Positions 31,224-41,645 of a stretch of DNA of 64,000 bases are shown in pieces. This DNA is from Rickettsia typhi (lineage in GTDB: Bacteria; Pseudomonadota; Alphaproteobacteria; WRAU01; Hepatincolaceae). The position numbers were made by a program, and so were the translations under genes. The stretch lies in contig CAMCZU010000001.1 in the NCBI GenBank assembly GCA_945888065.1, forward strand, positions 1 through 64,000, written 5' to 3'. Within the stretch, counting starts at the first letter, position 1. The number at the start of each line of letters is the position of its first letter. The notes under the pieces were generated by a model. The model made no database searches. It had not been told where the DNA came from and was given only the letters and a program-made list of their open reading frames with translations.

Positions 31224-32552
31224 AAAAAAATTACCTCTCAAAAAACTTTTAAAATCAATAGTGAAATAAATGTTAATGGTGATAAATCTATTTCTCATAG
31301 GGCAATTATTTTTTCATCTTTATCTCCTTTTGTTAGTTCTATTGATGGATTGCTAGAATCTCAAGATGTATTTAATACTATGAATGTTTTTAAGCAACTA
31401 GGTGTTATTTTTGAAAAAAAACAACATCAATACATTGTAAAAAATGGTGGTATTAAAAATTTTAATAAAAGCAACCATTCTTTTAGCTTTGATATGGGAA
31501 ACTCTGGAACATCTGCTAGGTTGCTAAGTGGATTATTTAGTTCACTTGAAAATTTAAAATGCACAATAACAGGTGATTCTTCTTTAAATAAAAGACCAAT
31601 GGAGCGTATTTTAACCCCTTTAAAAAAAATGGGTGCAATGATTTCATCTAACAATGGATTTTTGCCCCTAAATATAGTTGGGCAAAAATTAACAGGAATA
31701 ACCTATAATTTGCCCATACCATCTGCTCAAATTAAATCTGCAATTTTATTGGCAGGGTTAAATGCTAGTAAGCCAACTACAATTATAGAATCTTCTTTGT
31801 GTAGGGATCATAGTGAAATAATGATGAAAAATTTAGGTATAGATATTGTATGTAATAAAAACAATGCTTTAAATACAAATACTATTACATTAACACCTTA
31901 TACATCAGATATTCCAAGTTATGATTATAAAATTTGCGGAGATTTTTCTTCTGCTTCTTTTTTTATAGTAGCTACCTTGCTACTTGATGATTCTAAATTA
32001 TTAATAAAAAATGTTAATTTAAATCCTTTAAGAAATGCTTTTTTAGATGTATGCATTGCTATGGGTGGTAAAATTAGCATTTTAAACAAACATATTCTCG
32101 CTGGAGAGGTATGTGGAGATATTTATATTGAATCTTCTAAGCTTACATCTCCTACTATTAAAGATTATCAAATTCCTATTATGATTGATGAATTTCCAAT
32201 TTTTTTTGTGCTTTGTTGCTTTGTAAATGGTGTTAGCACATTTCATAATTTACACGAATTAACACATAAAGAAAGCAATAGAATTTCATCTATGGCACAC
32301 AATCTAATGTTATGTGGATTTAACATTGAGTATGGGGATGCATTTATAACAATATATGGTGAAAATAAAGATATTACTAAAAAAAATCTTATTCTAGATA
32401 GCTTTAAAGATCATAGAATTGCAATGTCATTAATAATTATGGGATTACGAAGTGAAAATGCTATAACAATTGATAATTGTGAAAACATTAATACCTCTTT
32501 TCCAGATTTTTTAAAAATTTGTAAGAAACTAAATTTTAATATAAAATACTAA
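31212..32552 (+). CDS. aroA: 3-phosphoshikimate 1-carboxyvinyltransferase (EPSP synthase)
   Basis: INVNGDKSISHRAIIFSSL, MGNSGTSARLLSGL, PSAQIKSAILLAGL, DSFKDHRIAMSL. Confidence 0.95.
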   Translation: MCIPKKITSQKTFKINSEINVNGDKSISHRAIIFSSLSPFVSSIDGLLESQDVFNTMNVFKQLGVIFEKKQHQYIVKNGGIKNFNKSNHSFSFDMGNSGTSARLLSGLFSSLENLKCTITGDSSLNKRPMERILTPLKKMGAMISSNNGFLPLNIVGQKLTGITYNLPIPSAQIKSAILLAGLNASKPTTIIESSLCRDHSEIMMKNLGIDIVCNKNNALNTNTITLTPYTSDIPSYDYKICGDFSSASFFIVATLLLDDSKLLIKNVNLNPLRNAFLDVCIAMGGKISILNKHILAGEVCGDIYIESSKLTSPTIKDYQIPIMIDEFPIFFVLCCFVNGVSTFHNLHELTHKESNRISSMAHNLMLCGFNIEYGDAFITIYGENKDITKKNLILDSFKDHRIAMSLIIMGLRSENAITIDNCENINTSFPDFLKICKKLNFNIKY

Positions 32553-32598
32553 GTTAATTATTAAAGCTAAAAAACATATAATATAAGATTATTTAAAA

Positions 32599-33249
32599 AT
32601 GATTATTGCACTAGATGGAACATCTGCATCAGGAAAAGGAACAATTGGAAAATGGTTAGCAAATAAAATAAATTTTGCATATCTTGATACCGGGTTAATG
32701 TATCGCTTTGTAGCATTTCAATCTGTTGAAACAAATTGCTATACAAATGAAGAAAAAATTATTGCATTGACTAAAAATTTAAATTTTCATAACTTAGATT
32801 CCATTGCAGAAAAACTAAAATCAGATGAGATTGCGTCTATAACTTCAAAATATATTGCTAAAATTCAACCAGTAAGAGATATATTAATTCAATATCAACA
32901 AAGCTTTGGTAATAATCCATCTGAGTTTATAAACAATCAAGTATTAGGTGCAGTTATAGATGGTAGAGACATAGGAACAAAAGTTTTTCCAAATGCTAGT
33001 TTAAAATTTTATATTACAGCCTCTCCACAAGAAAGAGCAAATAGAAGATACAACGAATTAAAAAACACTTCTCTTAAAATATCTTATGATGATATTTTAG
33101 AATCTTTAATTTTAAGAGACAAACAAGATGTAGCTAATGGAAATTTTAATAAAAGCCCTCAAGCAATTGAAATAGATACAACCAACCTTACAAAAGAACA
33201 ATCTTGCAATGTTGTATATAAGTATGTATTAGAAAAATTTAAATTATAA
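32599..33249 (+). CDS. cmk: Cytidylate kinase
   Basis: MIIALDGTSASGKGTIGKWLA, LDTGLMYRFVA, VIDGRDIGTKVFPNA. Confidence 0.95.
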   Translation: MIIALDGTSASGKGTIGKWLANKINFAYLDTGLMYRFVAFQSVETNCYTNEEKIIALTKNLNFHNLDSIAEKLKSDEIASITSKYIAKIQPVRDILIQYQQSFGNNPSEFINNQVLGAVIDGRDIGTKVFPNASLKFYITASPQERANRRYNELKNTSLKISYDDILESLILRDKQDVANGNFNKSPQAIEIDTTNLTKEQSCNVVYKYVLEKFKL

Positions 33250-33375
33250 AAAAAATTATATACTTTTATATAATTTTATTATAAAATTTATACACTTAAG
33301 TATGTTTAACCATCTAATCTTTTTTAGAAATTACATCTTAAAATTTTTTGATAACCATAAGGAATAAATAAATAA

Positions 33376-35067
33376 ATGAAACAACAAAACAATTTTAACA
33401 ACGAAAACTTTGAAGACCTTTTTAAACAAAACATCAGTGGTGTTGGTAGCTTTGAAAATAATATTGTAAAAGGTATTATTATCAATATAGATCAATATTA
33501 TTTAACTGTTGATGTTGGTCTAAAATCAGAGGGTAAAATTCTTATTAATGAATTTAAAGATGCACAAGGAAATGCTCCAGAATTTACAATTGGGCAACAA
33601 GTAGAAGTATTTATAGATAAATATGAAGATCAAGATGGTAATATAATTTTAAGTAGAGAAAAAGCTAAAAGAGAAGAAAGCTGGTATGATCTAGAAAAAC
33701 TTTACAACGAACAAGCAATTATAAATGGTTTAATTTCTAAAAGAGTAAAAGGTGGTTTTGCAGTTATTGTAAATGATACATTAGCTTTTTTACCAGGTTC
33801 GCAATTAGATGTAAAGCCAATTAAAAATATTAATGCTTTAGTTGGAACTATACAACAATTACAAATTTTAAAAATGGATAAAAAAAGATTCAACATAGTT
33901 GTATCTAGAAAATCAGTAATCAATCAAAATAACATTGATAACAACATAGATATAAATTCAGAATACTCAGAAGGTCAAATTGTAGAAGGTGTAATTAAAA
34001 ACATCACAGGTTATGGTGCCTTTGTAGACTTAGGAAATGTAGATGGTTTATTACACGTTACTGATATTTCTTGGAGTAGAATAAATCATCCATCTGAAAT
34101 TTTACAACTTGGTCAAAGTGTAAAATTACAAATTATAAAAATCAATCCAGAAAATAAAAGAATCTCTTTAGGTATGAAGCAATTAAGCAAAGATCCTTGG
34201 GATGAAGTAGTAGAAAAATACAAAATTGGCGAAGCTTATAAAGTAAAAATTTCTAATACTACAGATTATGGCATTTTTGTGGAATTAACAAAAGGTATTG
34301 AAGGCTTGGTTCATATTTCTGAAATGAGTTGGGTAAAAAAAGATATTAATCCAAAAACAGATTATGCTCAAGGTCAAGAAGTAGAAGTAAAAGTTTTAGA
34401 AATAGACATCAAAAAAAGAAGAATGAATCTATCTATGAAGCAATGCACAAGTAATCCTTGGTTAGAATATTCAAATGCAAATCCAGAAACAAGTGTTGTA
34501 GATGTAGTAGTAAAAGAAATCAATGATAGTGGTCTTGTTGTAAAATTAAACGACATTTTAGATGGTTTTATTAGGTTATCTGATGTTTCTTGGGATAATG
34601 TTGATAAAAGCATTTTAAAAACTTTTAATATAGGTGATAAAATATCTGCTAAAATTATAAAAAATGATTTAGAAAAAGATAAAATCTTATTAGGTATTAA
34701 GCATTTAAGTCAAGATCCTTTTTCTTCTGTTTTAGAAAATCTTACAAAAGGTAGCATTGTTAAATCACATATTACTAATATAACAGAAAATGCTTTAGAA
34801 TTAGATGTTAAAGAAGGAGTATTAGGTATAATTAAAAAAAATGATGTGTCTTCTGATAAAGATGAACAAAATTTTGATACCTTTAAAATTGGTGATGAAG
34901 TAGAAGCTATTATAACTCAAATAGATAGTGCTAAAAAAATTATCTTTTTATCAATTAAAGCTTTAGAAATTTCTGAACAAAAAAAAGCTATGTCTAGTGG
35001 TGATAGCTCTGGATCATCTTTTTCTGATATTTTTGCAGAAGCAATGAGCAAAAAAGAAAAAAAATAA
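33376..35067 (+). CDS. rpsA: 30S ribosomal protein S1
   Basis: Tandem S1 domains (GYGAFVDLGNVDGLLHVTDISW, DYGIFVELTKGIEGLVHISEMSW); downstream of cmk. Confidence 0.96.
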   Translation: MKQQNNFNNENFEDLFKQNISGVGSFENNIVKGIIINIDQYYLTVDVGLKSEGKILINEFKDAQGNAPEFTIGQQVEVFIDKYEDQDGNIILSREKAKREESWYDLEKLYNEQAIINGLISKRVKGGFAVIVNDTLAFLPGSQLDVKPIKNINALVGTIQQLQILKMDKKRFNIVVSRKSVINQNNIDNNIDINSEYSEGQIVEGVIKNITGYGAFVDLGNVDGLLHVTDISWSRINHPSEILQLGQSVKLQIIKINPENKRISLGMKQLSKDPWDEVVEKYKIGEAYKVKISNTTDYGIFVELTKGIEGLVHISEMSWVKKDINPKTDYAQGQEVEVKVLEIDIKKRRMNLSMKQCTSNPWLEYSNANPETSVVDVVVKEINDSGLVVKLNDILDGFIRLSDVSWDNVDKSILKTFNIGDKISAKIIKNDLEKDKILLGIKHLSQDPFSSVLENLTKGSIVKSHITNITENALELDVKEGVLGIIKKNDVSSDKDEQNFDTFKIGDEVEAIITQIDSAKKIIFLSIKALEISEQKKAMSSGDSSGSSFSDIFAEAMSKKEKK

Positions 35068-35077
35068 TATTAATCAT

Positions 35078-35116
35078 AAATAGGCTTATTAATCAAAATA
35101 TTATTAAGCCTATTTT
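35078..35116 (+). terminator. Hairpin terminator downstream of rpsA
   Basis: AAATAGGCTTATTAAT ... ATTATTAAGCCTATTTT inverted repeat. Confidence 0.6.
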
Positions 35117-35140
35117 ATAGCTAAATGGTATAAAACATCA

Positions 35141-35998
35141 ATGAACTGGATTAATAAATTAATAAAAAAAAATAGTGATTCTATAAAAATCAAAAAAGAT
35201 ATCCCTGATAATTTATGGATTAGATGTAATTCTTGTAATTCAATATTATTTAAAAAAGATTTAATAAAAAATAATATGGTTTGCACGAATTGTAATTATC
35301 ACTTTTTTTTAAATGTTAATAAACGTTTACAATCTATTTTTGACAATGAAGATTTTATTTTGTTATCTTTGCCTCAAGCGATAAAAGATCCTTTAAAATT
35401 TAAAGACAAAGATAAATACATAGATAAACTGAAATCTTACAAAGAAAAAACTAATCACTCAGATGCCATAGTATCTGCTATGGGAAAAATTAATAATGTT
35501 CTTAGCATTGCCTCTGTTATGAATTTTGAATTCCTTGGTGGCTCAATGGGTTCTGAAGTTGGTGATGGAATTGTATATTCAATTGAAGAAGCTATAAAAC
35601 AAAAATGTCCTTTTATTATTTTTACTGCAAGCGGTGGTGCTAGAATGCAAGAAGGTATGTTTTCTTTAATGCAAATGGCAAAAACATCTATAGCAGTAGA
35701 AAAATTAAAAGAAGCTAATTTACCTTATATAGTAGTGTTATGCAACCCTACTACAGGCGGTGTTACAGCTTCTTTTGCAATGCTTGGAGATATTCATATT
35801 GCAGAAAAAGGTGCAGTTATTGGGTTTGCAGGTGCAAGAGTAATAGAACAAACTATTCGTAAAAAATTACCTGAGGGCTTTCAAAGTGCAGAATATTTGT
35901 TAGAACACGGAATGGTAGATTATGTATCCCACAGAAAAAATTTAAAAACTATTTTAGGAACTATTTTAGATTTATTAATAAACAAAACTAGCAAATAA
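35141..35998 (+). CDS. accD: Acetyl-CoA carboxylase carboxyltransferase beta subunit
   Basis: Cys4 zinc finger CNSC...CTNC; SGGARMQEGMFSLMQMAKT. Confidence 0.95.
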   Translation: MNWINKLIKKNSDSIKIKKDIPDNLWIRCNSCNSILFKKDLIKNNMVCTNCNYHFFLNVNKRLQSIFDNEDFILLSLPQAIKDPLKFKDKDKYIDKLKSYKEKTNHSDAIVSAMGKINNVLSIASVMNFEFLGGSMGSEVGDGIVYSIEEAIKQKCPFIIFTASGGARMQEGMFSLMQMAKTSIAVEKLKEANLPYIVVLCNPTTGGVTASFAMLGDIHIAEKGAVIGFAGARVIEQTIRKKLPEGFQSAEYLLEHGMVDYVSHRKNLKTILGTILDLLINKTSK

Positions 35999-35999
35999 G

Positions 36000-37268
36000 T
36001 TGACTAAACATTTACAATATATTGATTTATCTTTATCTCGTATTCGTAATTTTTTAAATAACATTGATAACTTACAAAACAAAATACCAAATATTATTCA
36101 TATAGCAGGAACTAATGGTAAGGGATCTACCTTGTCTTTTTTAAAATATATATTACAATATAATGGTTTTTCTGTTAATACATTTACATCTCCTCACTTA
36201 GTAGATTACAATGAAAGGTTTTATTTAAATGGTAAATATATAACCACAGAACAATTAACTTTATATCAAAAACATTTATCTTGTATTGATGGTTTTAATG
36301 ATTTATCAATTTTTGAAGCTACAACAGCAATAGGTTTTTTTGCTTTTTTTAACAATCCTGCCGATTATACTATTTTAGAAACAGGTCTTGGTGGAAGATT
36401 AGATGCAACAAACGTAGTAGACAACCCTATTTTAAACATTATTACTAAAATTGATTTTGATCACGAAAATTTTTTAGGAAATACCTTAACAAAAATTGCA
36501 TATGAAAAAGCTGGTATTATTAAAAAAAATGCTATTGTATTAAGTGATTATCAAGATGAATCTGTTATTAGAGTATTAATAAACTCTACTAAAAACAATA
36601 AATTAATTTTAGGTGGTAGAGATTACAATATAAATTTAAAAGAAAAAAATATTACTTACCAAAATTACACCTATAAGCTAGATAGCCTATCTTTACAAGG
36701 AGAGCATCAATTATATAATAGCTCTTTAGCTTTAATTAGTGCTTTAAATTTACCAAATATTACTCTTAACCACAATAAAACACAAAATGCTTTAAATAAT
36801 ACTTTTTGGGCAGGAAGATTACAAAAAATGCCCTCCTTATATGGTATTACAATAGATAATTCAGAAATTTATTTAGATGGAGCACACAATGTTTCTGGGA
36901 TAAAAGCATTAATAAAATTTATTTTATCTAAGTTAAATGCAAATCCTAACTTACAAGTGCATATTGTTTTTGGAATGCTAAAAAAAAAAGATATACAAAA
37001 TTGCTTAATAGAATTTAAAAAAATTAATTGCATTATTTATCCTTTAGATTTTTCTACCAACAACCCTTCTGATTATGACAAATGCTTTTCTAATAAAAAT
37101 ATTGAAGCTATTTGTAAAAGCTTGAATTTAACATCTTACAATTTTGATAATATTACAAATATTTTAAATTATATTAAGAAACAAAATGGAAATAACCTAA
37201 TTATTATTTGTGGATCATTGTATATGCTAGGTGGAATTTTAGCTAACAATCCACAAAATTTACAATAA
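36000..37268 (+). CDS. folC: Folylpolyglutamate synthase/dihydrofolate synthase
   Basis: IHIAGTNGKGSTLSFL, TSPHLVDYNERF, LETGLGGRLDATNVV; TTG start one base after the accD stop. Confidence 0.93.
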   Translation: MTKHLQYIDLSLSRIRNFLNNIDNLQNKIPNIIHIAGTNGKGSTLSFLKYILQYNGFSVNTFTSPHLVDYNERFYLNGKYITTEQLTLYQKHLSCIDGFNDLSIFEATTAIGFFAFFNNPADYTILETGLGGRLDATNVVDNPILNIITKIDFDHENFLGNTLTKIAYEKAGIIKKNAIVLSDYQDESVIRVLINSTKNNKLILGGRDYNINLKEKNITYQNYTYKLDSLSLQGEHQLYNSSLALISALNLPNITLNHNKTQNALNNTFWAGRLQKMPSLYGITIDNSEIYLDGAHNVSGIKALIKFILSKLNANPNLQVHIVFGMLKKKDIQNCLIEFKKINCIIYPLDFSTNNPSDYDKCFSNKNIEAICKSLNLTSYNFDNITNILNYIKKQNGNNLIIICGSLYMLGGILANNPQNLQ

Positions 37269-37330
37269 ATTTTTTACAATCAATACATTTTAAGATATAC
37301 TTACACATAAATTATAAAGAGGAGATTTTT

Positions 37331-37939
37331 ATGAATTTTTTAAAAAAATGCTATATGAGTTGCTATAATTTAGCGGTTTCTTATACAAACTCTAAATATG
37401 CTTTGTATATATTAATTTTAACTGCTTTCACTGAAAGTTCATTTTTTTTACTTCCTCCTGATGTTTTATTAATTCCTATGGCTTTTGCAGTTCCATCTAA
37501 AGCATTATTTTATGCTTTTATTACTACTATATCCTCTGTATTTGGTGGAATTTTTGGATATGTTTTAGGATATTATGCTTATGATGGATTTTTAAAATCT
37601 ACTATTGAATTTTTAGGTTATAGCAATAAATTTGCTGAATTTCAAAGTTTTTATAATAATTATGGTGTTCTAGCTGTATTTATTGCAGGTTTTACACCAA
37701 TACCTTATAAAATTGCAACCATTGCTAGTGGAATTTTTAAAGCTAATATTATTCCTTTTGTTGTGGCATCATTATGTTCTAGGGGATTAAGATTTTTTTT
37801 ACTAGCATTTATAATTAAATTTTATCATACTCGTGGCAAAGATTATATTGTAAAAAACTTTAAACAATTAAGCATTTTATTTTCTATTATTATAATACTC
37901 TTTGTATTTTTATATATTATGTATCAACAATTTAGGTAA
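37331..37939 (+). CDS. YqaA/DedA-family membrane protein
   Basis: TAFTESSFFLLPPDVLLIPMAFAVP, FGYVLGYYAYDG, FTPIPYKIATIASGIF. Confidence 0.85.
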   Translation: MNFLKKCYMSCYNLAVSYTNSKYALYILILTAFTESSFFLLPPDVLLIPMAFAVPSKALFYAFITTISSVFGGIFGYVLGYYAYDGFLKSTIEFLGYSNKFAEFQSFYNNYGVLAVFIAGFTPIPYKIATIASGIFKANIIPFVVASLCSRGLRFFLLAFIIKFYHTRGKDYIVKNFKQLSILFSIIIILFVFLYIMYQQFR

Positions 37940-37948
37940 AAGCTTACA

Positions 37949-38194
37949 ATGAAAACAATAGATTTTATGCTAATAGGGATTATTATTATATGTATTTTTG
38001 TTATTATTATTACATTACAAGCTATTAATAATGCTACTTTTTTAAATGTTTTATCTAATTTAGGTATAATTGAAAATTCAAAAAATGGACTTAGAACTAT
38101 TTTTTTTACCATTATTTACTCTTCGGCTATTATTTTTGTTTCTTTGTTATTATTAGCAGGAAGATTTTTTAAAAGAATTTTAATAAAAGATTAA
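37949..38194 (+). CDS. Small two-TM hypothetical membrane protein
   Basis: 81 aa with two hydrophobic segments, between yqaA-like and dsbB-like genes. Confidence 0.5.
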   Translation: MKTIDFMLIGIIIICIFVIIITLQAINNATFLNVLSNLGIIENSKNGLRTIFFTIIYSSAIIFVSLLLLAGRFFKRILIKD

Positions 38195-38208
38195 AATATA
38201 TATTATAT

Positions 38209-38601
38209 ATGAGATATTTTCAAATTTTTATTTGCATTGTGTTATTACTTACAACCTTAAGCGAGTTGTTGTTAAACACACACCCTTGCCAATTATGCTT
38301 GTATCAAAGATTGTTTTGGATATTAATTTTAATAGTATGTTTTGTTAAAACAAAAACTTCTTTATTGCTATGTTGTATATTGTTATTAGGCACTATAAGT
38401 GTTGGATTTTACCAATTCTTAACTCAAGTAGGATTCATAAATACTATTTGCAATATTAATTTTAATAACCTTAACACTCCTTGCAATACTTTTGATATTT
38501 ATTTATTTGGTAAAGGTATTTCATTTGCTTTAATTAATGCCTTAATTGGATTCTTTTCTTTAATATATTTAACTTTTAATTTAACAAAAAAACACATATG
38601 A
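38209..38601 (+). CDS. dsbB: DsbB-family disulfide bond formation protein
   Basis: HPCQLCLYQRLFW CxxC motif, second Cys pair ICNINFNNLNTPC, four hydrophobic segments. Confidence 0.82.
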   Translation: MRYFQIFICIVLLLTTLSELLLNTHPCQLCLYQRLFWILILIVCFVKTKTSLLLCCILLLGTISVGFYQFLTQVGFINTICNINFNNLNTPCNTFDIYLFGKGISFALINALIGFFSLIYLTFNLTKKHI

Positions 38602-39023
38602 TATACACATATCTAAATTATAAAATTACTAAATTATCTTATTTTTTTGGAATTTATATTAATTTAATTTTAGATTTTTTTATTTTATGGTTTTTGTATC
38701 ACCAAGAATTAAAAATTGCTTGTGTTATATTTATTATTAAAAATCTATGGTTTTGTTTAACACCTAAACTTCAATCTACATCATCTTTTAATTATCATAT
38801 ATATAATGGGATTAATATTTTACTTAAATCTATCCATAAAAGAGGAAAAATTTTAATATTTTATGTATTTATTTATAACATAATATATATTTTGTTATTT
38901 TATATGCTATACAATAAAGAATTATTAGCTTTGTATTTATCTATATTTTTGTATATAAGTAAAATATTTATTAGTTTAGCCTTTTTAAAATTATCTCAAT
39001 TTAATAATAAAAAATCTATTTAA
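38598..39023 (+). CDS. Hypothetical polytopic membrane protein
   Basis: Overlaps the upstream stop by 4 bp (ATGA); several hydrophobic segments. Confidence 0.5.
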   Translation: MIYTYLNYKITKLSYFFGIYINLILDFFILWFLYHQELKIACVIFIIKNLWFCLTPKLQSTSSFNYHIYNGINILLKSIHKRGKILIFYVFIYNIIYILLFYMLYNKELLALYLSIFLYISKIFISLAFLKLSQFNNKKSI

Positions 39024-39734
39024 TTAAAAATTTTTTTGTTGGCGTCCATAAAGCATTTTATTAATGCCTATCAATGTTTTTATTTCATTTGAAGTTAAAT
39101 TAGCTTTTTTAAAAATAGCTTTTACATTATTTTTAGTAATTTGCTCTCTTGTTCTTTCTGAAAAAAATCCAACTGAAGATAATTTAGTAAATAGATCATT
39201 ATAAAAATAATCTAGTTCTGTAAATAAAGCCATATTATTGATGCTTTTCACCTTGTTATAAGATAAATTTTGCTTTATATAAAAGCATACAATAGCCACT
39301 GCATTGGCAATATTTAACGAACCAAAATCTTTATTAGTTGGAATACTAACAATATAATTAGCATTGGCAATATCATTATTTGATAGCCCATTTTTTTCAC
39401 AACCAAATAATATAGCAATCTTAGAGTCATTGCTTTGTTGATTTATAATATGTGGTAAATCTGTAATGCTTAAATGCTGTGTTGTTAAATCTCTTTGCCT
39501 AGCAGATAATGCTACTACTAAATTAGCATTAGATAAAGCATTAGATAAATCATCATAAATATTTACATTAATAATATCTAAAGCTCCACAAGAAGATGCT
39601 TTGGCATCGTTTATAATATCTGCATATAAAGGATTTACAACAGACAAATTCATAAGGTTAAAATTTAACATACTTCTTGCAATCATACCTAAATTTTCAG
39701 GTAGCTGAATATCTTTTAATACAATTGTGATCAT
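39024..39734 (-). CDS. TrmJ/TrmH-type RNA 2'-O-methyltransferase
   Basis: ITIVLKDIQLPENLGMIARSMLNF, LFGCEKNGLSNNDIANANYIVSIPTN...SLNIANAVAIV (SPOUT knot). Confidence 0.9.
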   Translation of the reverse strand: MITIVLKDIQLPENLGMIARSMLNFNLMNLSVVNPLYADIINDAKASSCGALDIINVNIYDDLSNALSNANLVVALSARQRDLTTQHLSITDLPHIINQQSNDSKIAILFGCEKNGLSNNDIANANYIVSIPTNKDFGSLNIANAVAIVCFYIKQNLSYNKVKSINNMALFTELDYFYNDLFTKLSSVGFFSERTREQITKNNVKAIFKKANLTSNEIKTLIGINKMLYGRQQKNF

Positions 39735-39757
39735 AACAAAATTTACCTTATAGCTTA

Positions 39758-41602
39758 TTAGTTTTGCAAAGCTTCTTTAGCATAATTCTCTTTAATTCTT
39801 TTTATTTCTTTTTTAGATGGATGATAATAAATAGGTTGACCATTTTGCACTATAGAGGATAAAGAATGAGTTTGTAAGCCTAATTTTGTTTGATAAATCC
39901 AATAATCGGTTAATACACTTTTAATATAGTTTCTTGTTTCATAATAAGGAACACTTTCAATAAAAAACAAAGCATTATTAGGCATTCTATGTGGTTCATT
40001 TATCCATTTTATTACCTTTCTGAAACCACCATTATAACCTGCAATAACATAAATTAAATTACCTTTAGAATTTTCATTTTGAATTAAAAAGTTCAAATAT
40101 TTTTGACCCAACTCAACACTTACAGGTTTAGTATTAAGATAGTTAGTCATTTGAGAATCAAAATTATATTTTTTTATCATTAAATTTGCTGTGTTAGGTA
40201 ATAATTGCATTAAACCTTGTGCTCCTACCGAACTTTGAGCTCCTGCATAAAAATTAGATTCTCTTCTAGAAATAGCTAACAACAATGATGGATCTACTTC
40301 ATATCCGTCTCTTAAATTTATAATAAAAATAGGGTAAGATAAATGAGCAAATCCGTAATACATACCCATTTCCCCTGCTATTTTTAAACTCAATGCTGGC
40401 ATATAATGTGTGCTAGATAAATAAATTAAAGCATTTAAAATAGAAATTTCTAATTTTGTATTAAAAGAAGATACTTCATAATTAGCTAAATAAATTAATT
40501 CTTGTTCTGCCCAATCATTAAAACCCATTTGCAACAAGGCTAAAGCTCTTTCTCCGTATCTAGTTTGTGATAAATTTTTCATATCATTTTCATAATATTC
40601 TACATAATCAACACTACTATCATATTTGACATCAATTCCTAATTCTTTTAGTGCTAAAATTCCATAAAAATTATATTTATATTTAGAAGCTAATTTTAAA
40701 GATTTATAATAGTTATCCATATCTTTTAATTGCAAACAAACTCTTGCATACCAGTAAGATCCCTTTGCAATATTTTCAGATGATAAATATTTAGCATTAG
40801 CATAAAAAAACTTAAAAAACCTTGCAGATTCTTTAAAATTTTTCAAACGATAATAAGATAGCCCTAAAGAAAACATAGAATCTGAATAAAGGGCAGGATT
40901 ATGTAAAGTTGCTACTTTATTCCAATAAATAGCTTGAATGTCATCTCCATCTAAAAAGTAAGACCTTCCTAGCTTAGATGCATAATAATCATAAGTTTTT
41001 GCATCTAAATATTTTTTTACTTTATTAGATAATAAAATATTTTTTACATTAAGTGTTTTACCTTTTTTTAAGTAAAAATTAAGTTTTTTAGTTGTTGAAT
41101 TTTGCAATAATGATGGCTTATATTCTTTAGAAAAATCTATATTTTCAATTTGATTGCTAAAAACTTCGTGCCTTAAATAAATTGGTATAAATCTATCATA
41201 AAAACTATTTGGTTTTTTTAAGGTAATTTTTAAATTAGATTTTTTAATTTTTTTATTAATAATACTATACATTTCAGATGAAACAGCAGTTGTATTATAG
41301 TTTTCTAACCAGTCTATTAATTCTTGAATAGTTGGATTATAAGATGAAGTTTTGTATCTTAAATACAAATAATACGGAACTAAAATTTGGTTGTTTAATT
41401 CTTCTATTTGCAAGTCGGCTTCATCATATAAACTTTTTTCTTGTAAAGATAAAATTTTTTTATAAATTTCAATATCAGATTCACTAAGAATTTTAGGTAA
41501 TGTAATACTAGAATGGTTATTTGATACAAAATAAGTAGGACTAGCATTTAATACAAAACTAACCAAAAAGCAACTAATGAGACAGAAAATAAAAGACTTC
41601 AT
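39758..41602 (-). CDS. slt: Soluble lytic murein transglycosylase
   Basis: Signal peptide; LLLAISRRESNFYAGAQSSVGAQGLMQLLPNTA and VIAGYNGGFRKVIKW. Confidence 0.92.
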   Translation of the reverse strand: MKSFIFCLISCFLVSFVLNASPTYFVSNNHSSITLPKILSESDIEIYKKILSLQEKSLYDEADLQIEELNNQILVPYYLYLRYKTSSYNPTIQELIDWLENYNTTAVSSEMYSIINKKIKKSNLKITLKKPNSFYDRFIPIYLRHEVFSNQIENIDFSKEYKPSLLQNSTTKKLNFYLKKGKTLNVKNILLSNKVKKYLDAKTYDYYASKLGRSYFLDGDDIQAIYWNKVATLHNPALYSDSMFSLGLSYYRLKNFKESARFFKFFYANAKYLSSENIAKGSYWYARVCLQLKDMDNYYKSLKLASKYKYNFYGILALKELGIDVKYDSSVDYVEYYENDMKNLSQTRYGERALALLQMGFNDWAEQELIYLANYEVSSFNTKLEISILNALIYLSSTHYMPALSLKIAGEMGMYYGFAHLSYPIFIINLRDGYEVDPSLLLAISRRESNFYAGAQSSVGAQGLMQLLPNTANLMIKKYNFDSQMTNYLNTKPVSVELGQKYLNFLIQNENSKGNLIYVIAGYNGGFRKVIKWINEPHRMPNNALFFIESVPYYETRNYIKSVLTDYWIYQTKLGLQTHSLSSIVQNGQPIYYHPSKKEIKRIKENYAKEALQN

Positions 41603-41645
41603 ATTTTTTAAATAAAAAATTACACAATTGTAATTTCATTATATA

